From Opeltia flavorubescens (Eukaryota; Ascomycota; Lecanoromycetes; Teloschistales; Teloschistaceae), in NCBI GenBank assembly GCA_000442125.1, contig KE546969.1, positions 248,001 through 312,000 on the forward strand: a stretch of 64,000 nt of DNA, in the 5' to 3' direction. Below, one piece after another: positions 11,743 through 24,335 of the stretch. A model generated the notes under the pieces. The model worked only from the letters and a program-made list of their open reading frames with translations. It made no database searches and was not told the origin of the DNA. The position numbers and the translations under genes were made by a program. Position 1 is the first letter of the stretch; each line of letters opens with the position of its first letter.

Positions 11743-14700
11743 TCTCAAGGGCCGAAATGCAAGGAATCGAAGATTTGCTCGTCAACGGCTTGGATGAAAA
11801 GTCGGATCAACATCTCAAGATAATGAGCTAGATCAAAGGAATCTTGTCGTGTCAATCCAAGACTCACCGGGAAAAACGAGATTTCGTCACCAATAACCTC
11901 CTGTCAGAAAAATCGGCCGGTGCTATCAGCTGTGTTCTTCCCAACAATTATAAAAAGAATATGGATATCCTTCCCCTCGTAGGTAGAAGCGCTTTCCCCG
12001 GGAAAAATCAACATGTGCTCTCTTCAGAAGGAACCTTGTTCCAAGATATCTTGAACATCAAAGCAACTACGGAAACTATCTGAGGAGGAGAAGAAGACGA
12101 GTGATTCTATCAGCAGGTATATCAGTCATTTGGTGATCATGCAACTTCGCATTTCTTCTCCCCAATGGATGTGGGAACGATCTACCTTTACGCACGCCTT
12201 CACTCCACTAGGAATGCGGTGTCCTTCTCGCAAAAACACGGGTAAATTGGGATTGTGTAAAAATCGTGGTAAGGATTCAAGACACTGAAGGGAGTACGGA
12301 CTCTGCCAATCGGTGCTGCTGCTTTACACATTTTCTCCTCGTCTTTGGAACGGCGACGTCGAAGCTCATGAGGCAAAAAAGTATGTACGCTTGGATGATA
12401 GGCGGAGCTGTAGCTCACCTACATGACAAGTCGAAGCCATGCCTGATGTCAAGCATGCGGAAGATCTTTCTCCCTTTGGACTATACCTGATGTTTGTATC
12501 ATTCTTTGATGATTGGATCGACCTATGATATTTGTCCGTCTTCTCAACTACAATGATGAGGTTCAATTCTCGCCGCGCAAAGACTCGGCCTGGTGTGCCT
12601 GTTTCGAAAATTATGGAGTTTCCACAAACTTTACTTGGTTCTTTGAATGGGAATTGTTGATCTTTTCTCTAGACATACATAGCTTGACAAAGCTCCTGAG
12701 TATTACTCGTACAGAGCTCCCGTATTTCTACATCGACGTCGCGATTTAATTACCACGGACGAAACGGCAACACGGCCTCAGACTGCGTGCTCCTAGAGCG
12801 CACAGGCAAATATTCCATGTCAGCATTTGCTACCGTTGTTTCGAAATAAACAAAAGCCAGCCAATACTTTCCACCATCACTTCCATCCACCGTATCTTCC
12901 CCATCCGCTGATATAATAAATCGACAGAGCAGTAATGTCAGCACAGACATCTTCGACAGCCACGACTATTCATAATAATGGAAGACGATATATAAGTATA
13001 GTGACCCACCCAAGCCCCACCACGTTTCCGTCAGCCATCTCCGCAGGTTTCGTCTTAGGTTTATCATCTACTTGCTGGCCATCGAGGATCCTGTGCTATT
13101 ATGACGAAGCTCATAGATCATTTCAAGGAGAATTTCTCGAAGAAAAAGCGGAAAGACTAGGAGAATGCTTCACTTAGGAAAAGTCCATGAGGTTGAGTCT
13201 CGAATATCTGCTACTGTTGCTAACTTGTTGACATGATGATACTGAACAGTCGTATGAGTGGAGAGTGTTCACATAATTCTCCATCTTCAAGATTTTGAAA
13301 GAAATTTTCGATCAGAGGACGAATGAGCATTCTTTCTTCGATCGAATATCTCAGTATACGGAAGAGTCGCTTGTTTGAAATTATTAAAATAGGATAGCAG
13401 TTCGCGTGGAGATCTTTGCAAAACTCGGTCAATGCGGCTTTTCCGGTGAAGTCCAACTCTGGAGCCGATTTCGACGAACCAATAAAGAAAAATCAGCTAC
13501 GATGACACATGACTTGATATATACAAATTGGGTGAACCACTGGCGTTGTAATCGATGCGGCAATTGTGTTACTCATGAACTAACCTAATACTACTTACTG
13601 TAGAGTGGCTTATAGTAATGGATCACTCAAAATGTTCTTTACAGTATCTACGACAAACAGTTCGTTATCTAAAGGGAGGTGCAGCAAGTGGCAAGGTCGG
13701 AGAGAAGATAGCAATTTCATTTCCACTTACATTCTTTTCGATTACCAAATAATACCTTTTCGGAAAAGATTCATACTCTTTACAGAGTATATGAATCTCC
13801 ATGCCTTCAAGAGATTAAATCGCTCCTTGTTGAGTTCAAGACTCACTTTCTCTTGTATTGTCAATTTCCCTACCGTATATAATGATTACGGAAACCCCTC
13901 CAAGACAGTGTAAATACGCTTTTTCTCGAAAGACGATTATGGCGAAGCTGGGAGTATTGGTGAACAAATTGATACCTCAAGATACAGATCTCTCGAGTAT
14001 ACCAGAGTATATATATCCGTCACTAGTTGTCTTGATAGGAGGAGTACTTGAGAAGAATACTATATTGATGGTCATTAGATATATGTTTGCTTGTACCACA
14101 TCTTCCTTCAAAGTTACATAACGCGCCAGTAACACAACTACTTTACTCAGGGAACCACTCGTCGTCCCCGCACAACAGGATACGCTCTCTCTCCTTCCGG
14201 ATCGATAAAGATGGCCCATTTGAAATATCTATCAGTGATGACATCAAATATCGTTCACTCAATTGGATCATTGGATTTATTCCTAAGTGCATCGTCGGCG
14301 AGAGCTGAGAGATTCCAAGACTATAATTTCCGTGAATTTTGCCGAGACGCAATATATATTTTTCTTTTACTCGAAGAGTAATTTGGAGCTGGTACCAGTG
14401 GAGAAGAAAACAAAACCGTAGCATACCAAAGCGATGGACGACCTCAACAATTTCAATGACATAGCAGATACATATTGCTCCTATGGCCGTATTTCATAAC
14501 GGCAGAGCATCTCTCCTTTATTATTCCTGTTTTACAACATCTGGCCCCATCTTGAAATCATATATCTTTAAGGGGACATTCATTGTTGACGGAGATACTG
14601 TGAAGATTGGCATTCCTCAAAGCATTAACAAAGTGAATCTACGCTCACGGGTGTTTAGCGTATATATCTGGAAATATTGAAGTTCGGTGGGTTGGGAAGC

Positions 14701-15081
14701 ATATAGATTCTCAGATTTGGAATAACAAATATACCTTCTTGATGATGATTGACCACGCGGAAACGTGAACAGAAACATACTGTACTGCGAAGGGAGTCTT
14801 GCTGTCCAATACTCAAGAAAAGCTATGAGCCAGTAGCGTGAGACAGTGCATGATAGACGGGTAGAGAGTAGCGGGGCTGAATGTGATTTTATTAACAACC
14901 ATTCCTATTTCCACTGAAATGGGCCTCGTATACATAGACCCCAATATTGAGCTGCTATTGGCAGACCCCCCAAGTATCATCCCTATGCCCAGTTTCCTCC
15001 TTCCAAAAAGTAAGCTAAGCAAGCGTGATGTAAATACAGAGGGAATGAAGAGAGCAAAGGATCAAAAATCCCAGGCCAAGC

Positions 15082-17016
15082 TCATGTAATGCAAAAGGTT
15101 CTCACCAAAAACCCACCCTGTGCCACAGCTTCGCCTTCCATACATCCATCAACGAAGCATTCTCCCACCACCAGAAATTGATCTTCATGCTCGCTTCTCC
15201 TCCGAAGCAAAACGGGTACATTGCACCCCCAGAGAATGCAAATCAGATCCCCCTTCATCGCGTTTGGCGGAGCCATCCCAACACGCCCTTCACGGCTAGT
15301 CATCAAACGTAGCGGCATTCTTACGACAACGTCGAAGAAACGACCGTAGAAGGAGTCTTCGATGTATTCATCTTGATTCGGAGGAGAGTGCGCAAGCGCT
15401 TCAGTCCCGTCATTCTGGACATCTCGTATGATATCTTCCAAGCTCTTTCCACGAATACGTAGCATGCGTGCCATGCTAAACCACTTCTGGAACTCTTCTT
15501 GAACCAGGCTTGGTTGCTGCTGTGGTTTCGACATCGCAAGCCGACACAATTGTAAGAAGTCGTTATAGTACTTCTCTTCGTTTCTGGACATGGACATGGA
15601 CCGCTGCAGATATCGGTCCTCTCGATCGAGGACCAAACTTCTACAAACATTCATAAGATGCTCCTTGGGTGAGCATGGTGCATCATCGAAGCCTTCTTGC
15701 GAGCTTTGGACTAATTCGGAATTCCGAGATCCTGCTAGCCCGTCGATTTCATCTACTACACATCCTTGAGCAAGAAGAGACAAGCCCTCGAATTCGCACG
15801 CAGCCGTTCGGGACCAAGAGGCCGAGTAGCGAGCTCGATGTTTATTGTTATCCTCGAGAAAGCGCGGGGGTCGGAGATTTCCCACAAATTCACTTGAGCT
15901 TTGACTAACCATCAAAGGAACGACTAAAGGCTGTCTCCTTGACCGCCAATCAGGGACCCATGAAGGTAGGGACGAAGAGGGTGCAGCTTTGAACAAGGAG
16001 GCAAAGACAATGATATCCAGCGATTGGTGTTGTGTGATGAATGTTTTTGCGAAATGCAGGTAGACTTCATCGACACTCTGGGAGTATGTGATGTCGAGGC
16101 CATGATTCTCTGTACACAGGCCGGTAAGACCGTACAGCCGATCCCGATCGTCTGTGGCTTCGTTGTTACAAAAATAAGTCGCCAAGGCGAGGAGAGAAAG
16201 AGTGTACTTATCCCGGGGCTTGTGCTGCATAGACCTGTATAGCAGCCATGCTCTTCTTCGATTCCATGCGTGGTGAAAAGCAATCGTATCTTTGAAGCCA
16301 GTCGGGTCACATCTGTCTACTACGGTCAGAGCAGCAAAGATTGCTTCTCTACTGATCTGTCGCGGTCCGCACCAGAAGGCAGCACTCGACGGTATGACAA
16401 ATTCCTGCGTTGTCCAGACTCTACTCCACCATCTCCGGAGGAAAAAGTTTTTTAGTGCGGTCCAGTGTGTTTGATGCTGATCTTTCTGTAGAATCTTGCG
16501 CATGACTTCCTTCCTTTCGATCATGAGCGCGTAATCGGTAGTGTGGGTCTCTTGATTCCAATTATCAAGAAAGAGAATGAAGTCTAGAGCACAGTTGCTG
16601 TCATCGGATTGCTCCCCTAGCCATACGATAACTTGGTAAGCGTTCTGATAGATCTGTTTCATCCACGCAACCTGTTCGGCTTTCTCACGATCGCATTTTT
16701 GGTCAATGCATATAGAGTCGATCCACCACCATGTACCGTCCAGCAAGGTACCTTTCGATCTTAGCGCCTGCAAAAATGATTGCAATGAATCAAGAATGGG
16801 GAGGCTCTTTTGACCAAACTGAACCACCCAGCTTTTGGACGGATTCTCTTGATTTAAACCCCAGGTGTAGGAGAGAGCGTTGTATTGGGGATAGGGCCCC
16901 TCGGCTGGAAATCTCTCAAGAGTCGCGGACAAGGAGCCTTCGTCCTTCAGAAATCTGCATAATCGAATCTGGTGGGGCTGAATAGCCTCATATGAGTAGG
17001 GGATATCTCGACTCAT
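15082..17016 (-). CDS. Heterokaryon incompatibility (HET) domain protein 1
   Basis: Single exon of 644 residues. The HET domain is complete near the N-terminus: YNALSYTWG at about 44-52, then WWIDSICIDQ near 100, then AWMKQIYQNAYQVIVWLGE near 120-138, and RRWWSRVWTTQEF near 190. The rest is the variable C-terminal region of HET proteins, including DRDRLYGLTGL and LPSWVPDWRS, usual markers of the long HET-6/OR-type class. HET domains trigger cell death on fusion between unlike strains. No partner gene is adjacent. The gene looks whole. The specificity cannot be inferred from sequence. Confidence 0.92.
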   Translation of the reverse strand: MSRDIPYSYEAIQPHQIRLCRFLKDEGSLSATLERFPAEGPYPQYNALSYTWGLNQENPSKSWVVQFGQKSLPILDSLQSFLQALRSKGTLLDGTWWWIDSICIDQKCDREKAEQVAWMKQIYQNAYQVIVWLGEQSDDSNCALDFILFLDNWNQETHTTDYALMIERKEVMRKILQKDQHQTHWTALKNFFLRRWWSRVWTTQEFVIPSSAAFWCGPRQISREAIFAALTVVDRCDPTGFKDTIAFHHAWNRRRAWLLYRSMQHKPRDKYTLSLLALATYFCNNEATDDRDRLYGLTGLCTENHGLDITYSQSVDEVYLHFAKTFITQHQSLDIIVFASLFKAAPSSSLPSWVPDWRSRRQPLVVPLMVSQSSSEFVGNLRPPRFLEDNNKHRARYSASWSRTAACEFEGLSLLAQGCVVDEIDGLAGSRNSELVQSSQEGFDDAPCSPKEHLMNVCRSLVLDREDRYLQRSMSMSRNEEKYYNDFLQLCRLAMSKPQQQPSLVQEEFQKWFSMARMLRIRGKSLEDIIRDVQNDGTEALAHSPPNQDEYIEDSFYGRFFDVVVRMPLRLMTSREGRVGMAPPNAMKGDLICILWGCNVPVLLRRRSEHEDQFLVVGECFVDGCMEGEAVAQGGFLVRTFCIT

Positions 17017-19766
17017 GGCCTATGCGACAGCATCAGGAAAGGTGAATGAAAAGAATATGTATTAATTATACCTCCAGGACCTTCAACGCAGAGGGAAGTG
17101 AGAGATGAACAATCGTAACATGTTTTCGGCGGAGAGGTCCAGCCTTACTTGTGTACCGGAGTTCAACTCATGCGCGATTATATCATCCTCAGCCTCGTCA
17201 CCATTGAACAGCCTCTCGCTTTTCGCCCATCGTTTTGCTTGTGAGGTTATCACAGCACTGCCCGGTACTTGACACCATCGTCGAAGTTCTTGAAGGCTGC
17301 CAGCCTGAGACTTTATCTGCTAGTCATGTCGACTTACGATCAATGGGTCGGATTTGCAAGTAAGCCCGGGTTAGTGCAAAGTGCCAGTAGAAGATTCAAA
17401 AGGAAAGAAAAATGGATCTCCAAGAAGCTGCGACGGCGAGTGATCGAATGATTGCAATTGTTGTTCTCATCCTGGCGATGTGCCATCGCCACCGCTACCG
17501 CTAGCTGAAGGGATGGACGTAGAAATTGTTTGTTCTATGTTCCGCCGTGGGGAAATTATTGATGTAGCTAAGCCAAGCCAAGCCTGATTGGTCGGTGCAA
17601 ACGAACGGAAGGTGCACTCCTCACAACAACAATCACTATAGCATACCTAGAAGCAAAAAGTTCAGCATTAGGTAGGCACGGTTGAAGCCACTCAGCCGGC
17701 ATACGCTCGAAGAAAGGTGAGGTGTCAATAGTCATTTGAGAAACATAGATGAGATTGAATCGCTATGGGAGGGAAACGAGACCACGCACAACCACCCGTG
17801 GATGGTCCATGCCGTTAATCGTCTAGAAAATAAGTGAAGGTACTTTTTCATCTTTCGCTTGCCTATGAGATGAGCTATCGGAACGTGAACCTGGACACCC
17901 TAAGATCATTGGATTCCTCTTCTTATTCAGGTAATACGCTCAATATGAACCTTTCAGAACTGGAGCAAGTACACTAGATCGAAGAAGGGAATCGAAAACC
18001 ATACTTTTAGTCAGTCAGCCCTGACGAATATACTAACACAAAACCTTCACTGCACCTCGTAAAGTAAGATCTTATTCCAGGACAGAATTCTACCGTTAGA
18101 CCACCTACGAATGCATTTCACAACCAAAATTTCTTGGTTGAAAGAATTAATACAACATTAGACGTCGATACCGTGAGGGGTCTCAAAAGATTGTATTTGA
18201 CGTTGCCGATACAAACCTTATCCACACACCGCCGATGTTCAAGCACGTTATGAATCCCCAAGCTCAAAATGTGTTTTCATAGGACTACTACCCCACATCA
18301 AAGTAGGATACCTCGTTGAAATTTTGATTAAGCATCTAGATCAGTGCGAGATCTTCTCCCAATGAAAACATCTGTGATCGAGGCGGACTTTGAATGAAAA
18401 TACCACAGTCCATGATTCACTCTACTCATTTTCTAAGAGGCCTGGACCAAGTCAACCGGCTGTAGTCGATGTCTCTTTTTGCAATACCGTTTAGACGGAG
18501 CATCTCGACACTTCTGGCGTGGGAACAAGACTCTTCCTGTTGAACCGGAATGTGAAATGCTCAATGCCAAATATTTGTTGAGTTGTCGCCAGAACCATGA
18601 ATGACGTTCTATGAAGCCTACACAATCGTGTTGCCGCTTTGCACTGACAGATAGAAGTGCGATTCCCACATATTCACAGCACTTATTCTCATTGCTTGGA
18701 CCTCGATATGTCGTCTTGTCCTGGAACGGCTGTCAGGTGCTGGACCGATCCACAAGAGAAGAACCCTGACTTCCATTAATCTGATCTCATTGATGATATG
18801 AACTTTGCATTCATACCCCATTTTGTTATTCATGTTGGTCAAGACATCTTTTCATTTTCTCAAAGGAAGTGACTACATATTCATACCCCGTCTCCTTGCT
18901 ATATAATCTATAGACTCCCTTCCTTTCCTCAATCAATGTGACAGCTATATCCATTTTCCTTTCACCATCATAATAACCCTGTCTTCCTATTGTCAGATCA
19001 CCCCTGAATCTCGTTCCTTTCCCTCAAAGCACATGAAAAGCACATTCATGCCCCCTGCCCAGTCCCATCCAAGTTTTAGACGTGCATAAGCGTCCCCTGG
19101 ACATTTGAAGATCTATAAAGAGCAGCTCTCTCCCAGGCCTGTTCTTCCTTAAAACTACTCAATTGCTAATCTCTTTTCTTCAAAAGAAGTTCACTGTTTT
19201 CTTGTGCCTTGGGTACTTCGATCGGGACTTGGGTATCTTGGATAGAGGGTCCAATCATACTCATTGCATCATGTATTCTAGTATATAAGTTGAATTCTGA
19301 TCTTCTCTATGGTAGGGTGGCTTCATCTTCTTGGGAAATCCTTGGCTTCTGTACCTTTATCCTGTCTCATGAATACCTCGTATCATACCTCTTCCCTCAC
19401 AATCCTGCCCTGAAGGCCAATTTCCATTCATTTCCGTCCCCCTTTCTTACCAAGGCTAGGGCGTCGAGCATTTTCCAGGACCCAAACGAAGTCATTGCCT
19501 GATGAGCCTTCAGTATTATGAATAATTCATGTATATAATGTGATCTCATGACTTTCAGCTAGTGCCCACAGATACTCAAAGGTTTTCAAAATTCAATTCT
19601 CAATCTTGATATACGTTGTTTTTTGACTATCTCCACCAAGGTCCATTTGCATATCATACTTGTCTCGCCTGCTTTTTGCTATCGTGATATCGATTATCTC
19701 ACTCTTGTAACAGCTGTGTTGTAGCCAGCTTTCAGTGTGTCTCTATATTCGGCGACTGAAGCGACT
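17017..19766. other. Gene-poor tract upstream of HET protein 1
   Basis: 2.75 kb. It holds the promoter of the minus-strand HET gene and a possible tRNA relic near 18.05-18.11 kb. From 18.88 to 19.5 kb the plus strand is pyrimidine-rich, like 10.25-10.92 kb. Frames of 60-97 codons (for example 17269-17451 and 19209-19502) lack recognisable features. Confidence 0.45.
18051..18114 (-). pseudogene. Possible tRNA-Gly-like relic
   Basis: Read on the minus strand, the 5' part (GCATTCGTAGGTGGTCTAAC, then GGTAGAATTCTGTCC) resembles the acceptor and D-arm of a fungal tRNA-Gly. The 3' end (ACGAGGTGC) can pair with the 5' end with one bulge. The T-arm (GTTCGANNC) is missing and the length is 64 instead of about 72. 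At best a decayed tRNA. Confidence 0.25.
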
Positions 19767-20596
19767 ATGTGCAAGCCCAAGGGGATATCGCAGGCTCTTC
19801 AAGTCTTTGTGTATGTTGTACTTATCTCCATGCCAGCTGAACGAATAGCGCATCGATGAGTAAACTGACTGGGTGATCAGACATCACAACGCAGTGGCCC
19901 GAGGCTTTGAATGCATCGGCGTACGTTGATTGAGTCCACCAGAACCTGCAATCACTGAAGTTGAACGTGCGCAATTGCAATTCCTATGACGGGCTAATAC
20001 AATCCTTCAGAGTCGATTAGAAGCTCGTGGCCACCTTCGCAGGCGTCTTAAGCGTCCTCGCCCATTATTTTCAGGCGTTTTCCTGCTGGCTCCTACCTTC
20101 GAGGCAAGACGCTTCCCACCCGTCGAAGTACTTAAGCTGGCGTGGCAAGCATTCGAGTAGCAGGGAGACAAGGCTCAGCTTGAAGAGGAGCTCAAAAAGA
20201 TCAGCTCTCGGCATGCCATTCGAGTCCACCTTGCCCCAAGCTCATCGCTTGAGTGTTTTGGTCAATTGATAGCAGGACACTTGGGCATATTAAGGACTGT
20301 GGAGGCCCTCTCGAAATCTCCAAGCATCCTTCAGTGCGGAGATTGTCAAGTACAGAGCAGTTCTTTATCTCGGCGGTTTGAATGCTAATCTCGCTGCTTC
20401 GGACGTTGTGGATATGTTGGTACCCTCAGCTACCGTTCAGCGCGGAGATCGTCCAGTGACAAAATGGCTTCAAACCTTTTCGATCAACAGTCATACGCTT
20501 GGGAATGATTGCTGTACCTCGGACCAGCACCTTCGTATTACGGGCGATCAAGTCAACGCCTCGATAGAGATTTACACCCACTTAAAGAACAGATAG
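19767..20596 (+). CDS. Unrecognised multi-exon coding stretch, perhaps a decaying gene
   Basis: Three exons can be read: 19767-19810, 19881-19920 and 20011-20160. They are separated by introns of 70 nt (GTATGT donor, AACTGAC branch, ATCAG acceptor) and 90 nt (GTACGT donor, GGCTAATA branch, TTCAG acceptor). The joined frame gives 77 residues, starting MCKPKGISQALQVF and ending LKLAWQAFE, then TAG. The same frame stays open after the stop to 20387 (QGDKAQLEEELKKISSRHA is helical). Another frame from about 20,338 to 20,596 reads SAEIVKYRAVLYLGGLNANL and also looks coding. This could be a short protein followed by relics, or a longer gene broken by a stop. No family is recognised. Confidence 0.4.
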
Positions 20597-21555
20597 TCTA
20601 CGCAGCGATGTTGAATCAGAACTCAATCTCCATTCATCGGAGATGTCCCGTGTGGACTTCTCGAGGCTAGACCCCCTGCCGGCCCTACCGGACCCATTCT
20701 CGTATAAAGGTTCCCCATCCTGCCATCGGTATTATACATCTTCTGTCAGATACAAAATTTTAGTTTTTGTCTTCTTTTTCCACCTTTCTCGTATCCATGC
20801 CGTTTATCTTGATATTACTTAGCTTTGATTCACGTAAACGATTGTTTTCACTCTTCTTCATTCCTATTTTCCCTTAGAGCAGAAACAACTCGACTGAAGC
20901 ACCATGCATATCTTTAAGGTTCTCGTCGGATACGCCATTGCGAATGGGCCACTTGAGTTTTGATCAGCTCCATTACCATTGCAAATTTTGATCTGTATTG
21001 TAAATCAAGAACGTCCCTCCTGCTACTACCAAGCTGACTGTTGATCTGAAAGCTTGCGATAACCACCGCACTTCTTTCACTCCCAAATTTTCGATTCTTT
21101 CATCTCGAAATCGGATTGAACTATACCAAAGTGTCAAGGGAATACTACACTCAATCTGCAAATTGGAGGGCCAAAATACTATCGGCCCAGAGTAATAACT
21201 TTGGTTCGTGGGGACTTTAGTCGAACCGGCGAAGGAATAGGAGCAGATCCGTATCCCTAGAAACGTCTGCTCTTGTGAATTTATGAGCAGAAAGCAAAGG
21301 ACCATCTAGACGCATGTTACTTCGAGAACCTATCGATAATAAGGAGCCTCGGTACCATACACAGACGACAAAGTACCGACTAATGAGCTTTCGTTCCCTC
21401 GACGTGACTGTCGTCNTGTTGTCGTGGAAGTACAAAGGATTGGTCAACGATGGATCATCGTTCTCACATAGAGACGAAACCTAAGCGGGTCTCAAGGTCA
21501 CTGGAATCCCCAAGAGCGCATTCTTTGAAGAGCAGCGTGTTAAGGTGCACATTGG

Positions 21556-22084
21556 GTGGCCAAGCAGTCTACATCGGAAGGTGGTAGCTACATCCTCGAA
21601 ATGGCTCACGATGCAAGTATGACGTCCATGCCCGTTGATATTCTGGATCAGATCGGAAGGTATTTGCGTAGATTCTCACTGGTATTGACTTACTGGAGCC
21701 CTTTTCCACTTATTAGAAACACGATGCTATTTAAGGAAATATGTATGGAAGACTCCTTCCGTGTCTGGGAACCCAATCACACTCTGCTTTCATTCGTCCG
21801 GGTACACTTCCTGTCATGTGTTGCACATGAAGCTTTAGATAGGAAGGACGAAAGATAGCCAAAGACTCTCTTACGTGTTTTCCAAGCCTCGGATAATAAC
21901 ATCTCCAATCACGAAGAAGCCAGAGCTTGACGAAGCACTCATTTTACCAAAGCGATCTCGTGTAGATCCTCACAAGAAGGTGTATATCACCTCTGTGGAT
22001 GAATCAGCATCCGGAAGCCTCGTTGCATACCACACCGCATTTTCGTTCTTCGTAGAGGCAAAGAACTACTTTGAAACTTCGTGA
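21556..22084 (+). pseudogene. Coding-like scraps, weakly F-box-like
   Basis: The first frame (to 21858) carries SMPVDILDQIGRYLRRFSLV, whose pattern resembles the first helix of an F-box (LPxDILxxI). A second frame (21875-22084, PELDEALILPKRSRVDPHKK) follows in another phase. No splice joins them convincingly. The F-box reading is a guess. Confidence 0.2.
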
Positions 22085-22353
22085 GGAAAGAATCTTTGAC
22101 TCTTCCAAGTCTTACTCACAGCCTGATCTCTTGTGTGTCTCTGCGGCAGAAGACTGCATTATTCAAGACTGCAAGTATCTCTTATGCCACATAAATTGAC
22201 AAGGGCAAGCTTTAGAACACTGAATGATATTGAGCGATCGTAGATTGCTCTTTTCAAATCATTTCATATAAGACAAATAGCAATCTGCCTATGAAGTTCT
22301 GCCATTCTCCAAAAATTTTCAAGCTCCCTTTTTTTAGTGCTTTTAGTATCTCA

Positions 22354-22740
22354 GAATGAAGTCTCCAGAAGCCCAGACAGCTTGATGATTCAGTACCATA
22401 AATTTTCACTCATGTCACTACCAAAGGTCAATCATCAACGGTGTTTGCAATGAATGACATTTTATTTTATCTTTGGCACTGGTGGGCTACCTTTTGACGT
22501 CTCACGAAGAAGTCTCCACGAGCCCGGACAGCTGAATGGCTTAGTACGATGGTTCGTCGCAGGCATCCAAATATACTGCAGAGGGATGTCCAGAACATTT
22601 AGTCAACTCATGTAATTTCGCCTTCTCTCAAGCTACCACTCATCACCAATCTAGGAGATCTCATACTGCATCAGGACTCGCTCAGAGAGAAGATAAGTTA
22701 AATGCACTAGTATCATAGCTTTTCACTCAGCGCACTACAA
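22354..22740. repeat. Degenerate dispersed direct repeats
   Basis: Three related segments: 22354-22422, 22504-22550 and 22705-22740. Segments 1 and 2 share GAAGTCTCCA, then GCCC(A/G)GACAGCT and (T/C)(T/C)AGTAC. Segments 1 and 3 share AGTA(C/T)CATA, then TTTTCACTCA and CACTAC. Many differences are C/T or G/A. Confidence 0.5.
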
Positions 22741-23653
22741 CCCGTTGTCTGCTGAGATCGAGACGGCAAGATGCGGCTCTAAAATTGGACTCATACCATT
22801 TCACCATTGATTGGGCCCAGCTCCCGAGACTCACTCACAAATTCCTAGTGATCTTCCCCATATCCCTCAGATCCTGAATCTGTAAGACGTTGATATACAT
22901 TTGCTTTATACTCTAGCGAGCTGCATCCTCAAACTTTCTCTCTGACCTCGATCTTCACTGCCACGGAGCAGGTCCGTAATACTTCAACAAGTACGTTCAA
23001 TCATGCAGCATGCCTATTTGGTACCCATTTCCGTCATTCAAAGTCTCCAACTTAAAGATCACCTCAGCAGCAAAAATTCCTGCTCTTCTCTAATTATCGC
23101 AATAGAAGATGTTTCCCCTCCGGAAAGATCGGGGTAGACAGTCAGTCTTGATATCTCAACATCCTCTGGATTTGAACTTTCGGACTGGTTCAATTGCTCA
23201 ATCTGCTTATCAGACATTGAATTGAGAATGGTACTCATTTGGTGATGTCTTGATTATAAGGTCATGTTGGTCAAGCAGATTCGACCAATCTCCCAAGAGG
23301 TGAAGTTGCTTGAGTCAGAGCTGGGAGAAGCTAAGGAGCTGCGGGGGGCGGGCAAGTTGCATGGGAAGGTGCTCACGGCGATGTGCACTCTGGCCAAGTT
23401 ATCCCTCGACCGACAAACTTCAAGCTCCGTAGAAAAAAGAGAGGTTCTGCTGGAGGAAAGCTAACCCAATCATCACCGCTTGTTCAGGTGATCACATGGT
23501 CCATCCAAGGCGGCATTTTATACATCATCGAAGTATCCAAGAGCTGAAACATGATATAACTTCTTTCTGTCCCCTGGAAGTTCCTTCCATGGCATTCGAT
23601 CTTCATACCATGCAGTATATGGACACAGAAGACAAGATCATATCATCATCTTA

Positions 23654-23983
23654 CTACAAGAAGCGATCATGAGTGACTCTGGTACAAAGGGGAACGAGGA
23701 GTAGAGTATTGCACTCTTCATTCTGCGTACGCTTATTGGATGGTATGAAATCTTCTTCGCGAGCAAAGTGGTATATCTCGGACGAGCCGCCGGATTCCGA
23801 CAAGACTAAATCACCATCTTCTACTGGAAATTCGTCGCCCACGTATTTCTCCGCAACATGCTGAAAGTACTGACTTGCGTACCTTTGATTTGCCACCAAG
23901 CTACATTCAAGCTTTTCAGTATATTCTTCATCTCTGCTATAATAGCTCTCGAAGGAAATGGCAAGTCGTTGAACCTTGCACAC
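23654..23983 (-). pseudogene. 109-codon coding-like frame, unidentified
   Basis: The frame opens right after an in-frame stop with no ATG (first codon GTG) and reads KVQRLAISFESYYSRDEEY and FQHVAEKYVGDEFP, a protein-like, acidic composition. It could be the last exon of a gene after an AG acceptor at its start, or a relic of the C-terminus of a fungal 2EXR-type protein. Neither is demonstrable. Confidence 0.22.
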
Positions 23984-24335
23984 TTATACAACCTCCTTCA
24001 GCTATATCCTTGGACACAAATGTGGTTGAATGAAGGCTCATGCCTCAAACCCCACTGTAACAAAACTTTCAGGCTTTCGTTTATATCAACTACATAGCAC
24101 TCAGTCCCTTCCTCCGTGTTGGTTTCGTTATTAGCTTCTACAGCTTCGTTTCTAAGTCTACCATATCCCTATTGTATTTCACCTTTGGCACTCCCTAAGA
24201 ATCAACCTACGGACTTAAGTACTCTCCTAGTACGAAGGGACGTAACAGTCCCCTAGTCCCCCACAGGCGCTTAGGTACGCTTCAGATTTAGAACCACGAA
24301 GGATCTTCAACGGAAGGACACTTCTAACTACCCGC

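Larger units (their letters stand above)
9977..15081. other. Gene-poor tract, no intact gene recognised
   Basis: 5.1 kb between the NLR and the first HET gene. Stretches at about 10.25-10.92 kb are pyrimidine-rich on the plus strand; the rest is AT-leaning with many stops in all frames. The only coding-like piece is at 11.25-11.74 kb (listed separately). No tRNA, terminal-repeat element or CRISPR-like array was seen. Long non-coding transcripts or decayed transposons cannot be excluded. Confidence 0.5.
20597..24335. other. Gene-poor tract with relics and degenerate repeats
   Basis: 3.7 kb without an intact gene. It contains coding-like scraps at 21.56-22.08 and 23.65-23.98 kb and imperfect repeats at 22.35-22.74 kb. 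A 66-codon frame at 23264-23464 (LLESELGEAKELRGAGK) has helical composition but no context. There is an ambiguous base at about 21416. Confidence 0.45.

Noticed and set aside
9977-15081. Long transposon in the 5-kb spacer
   Set aside because: I looked for transposase, reverse-transcriptase and terminal-repeat features and saw none; a heavily decayed copy cannot be excluded by eye.
23160-23215. tRNA-like T-arm (GTTCAAATCC on the minus strand)
   Set aside because: No matching acceptor or D-arm was found nearby.
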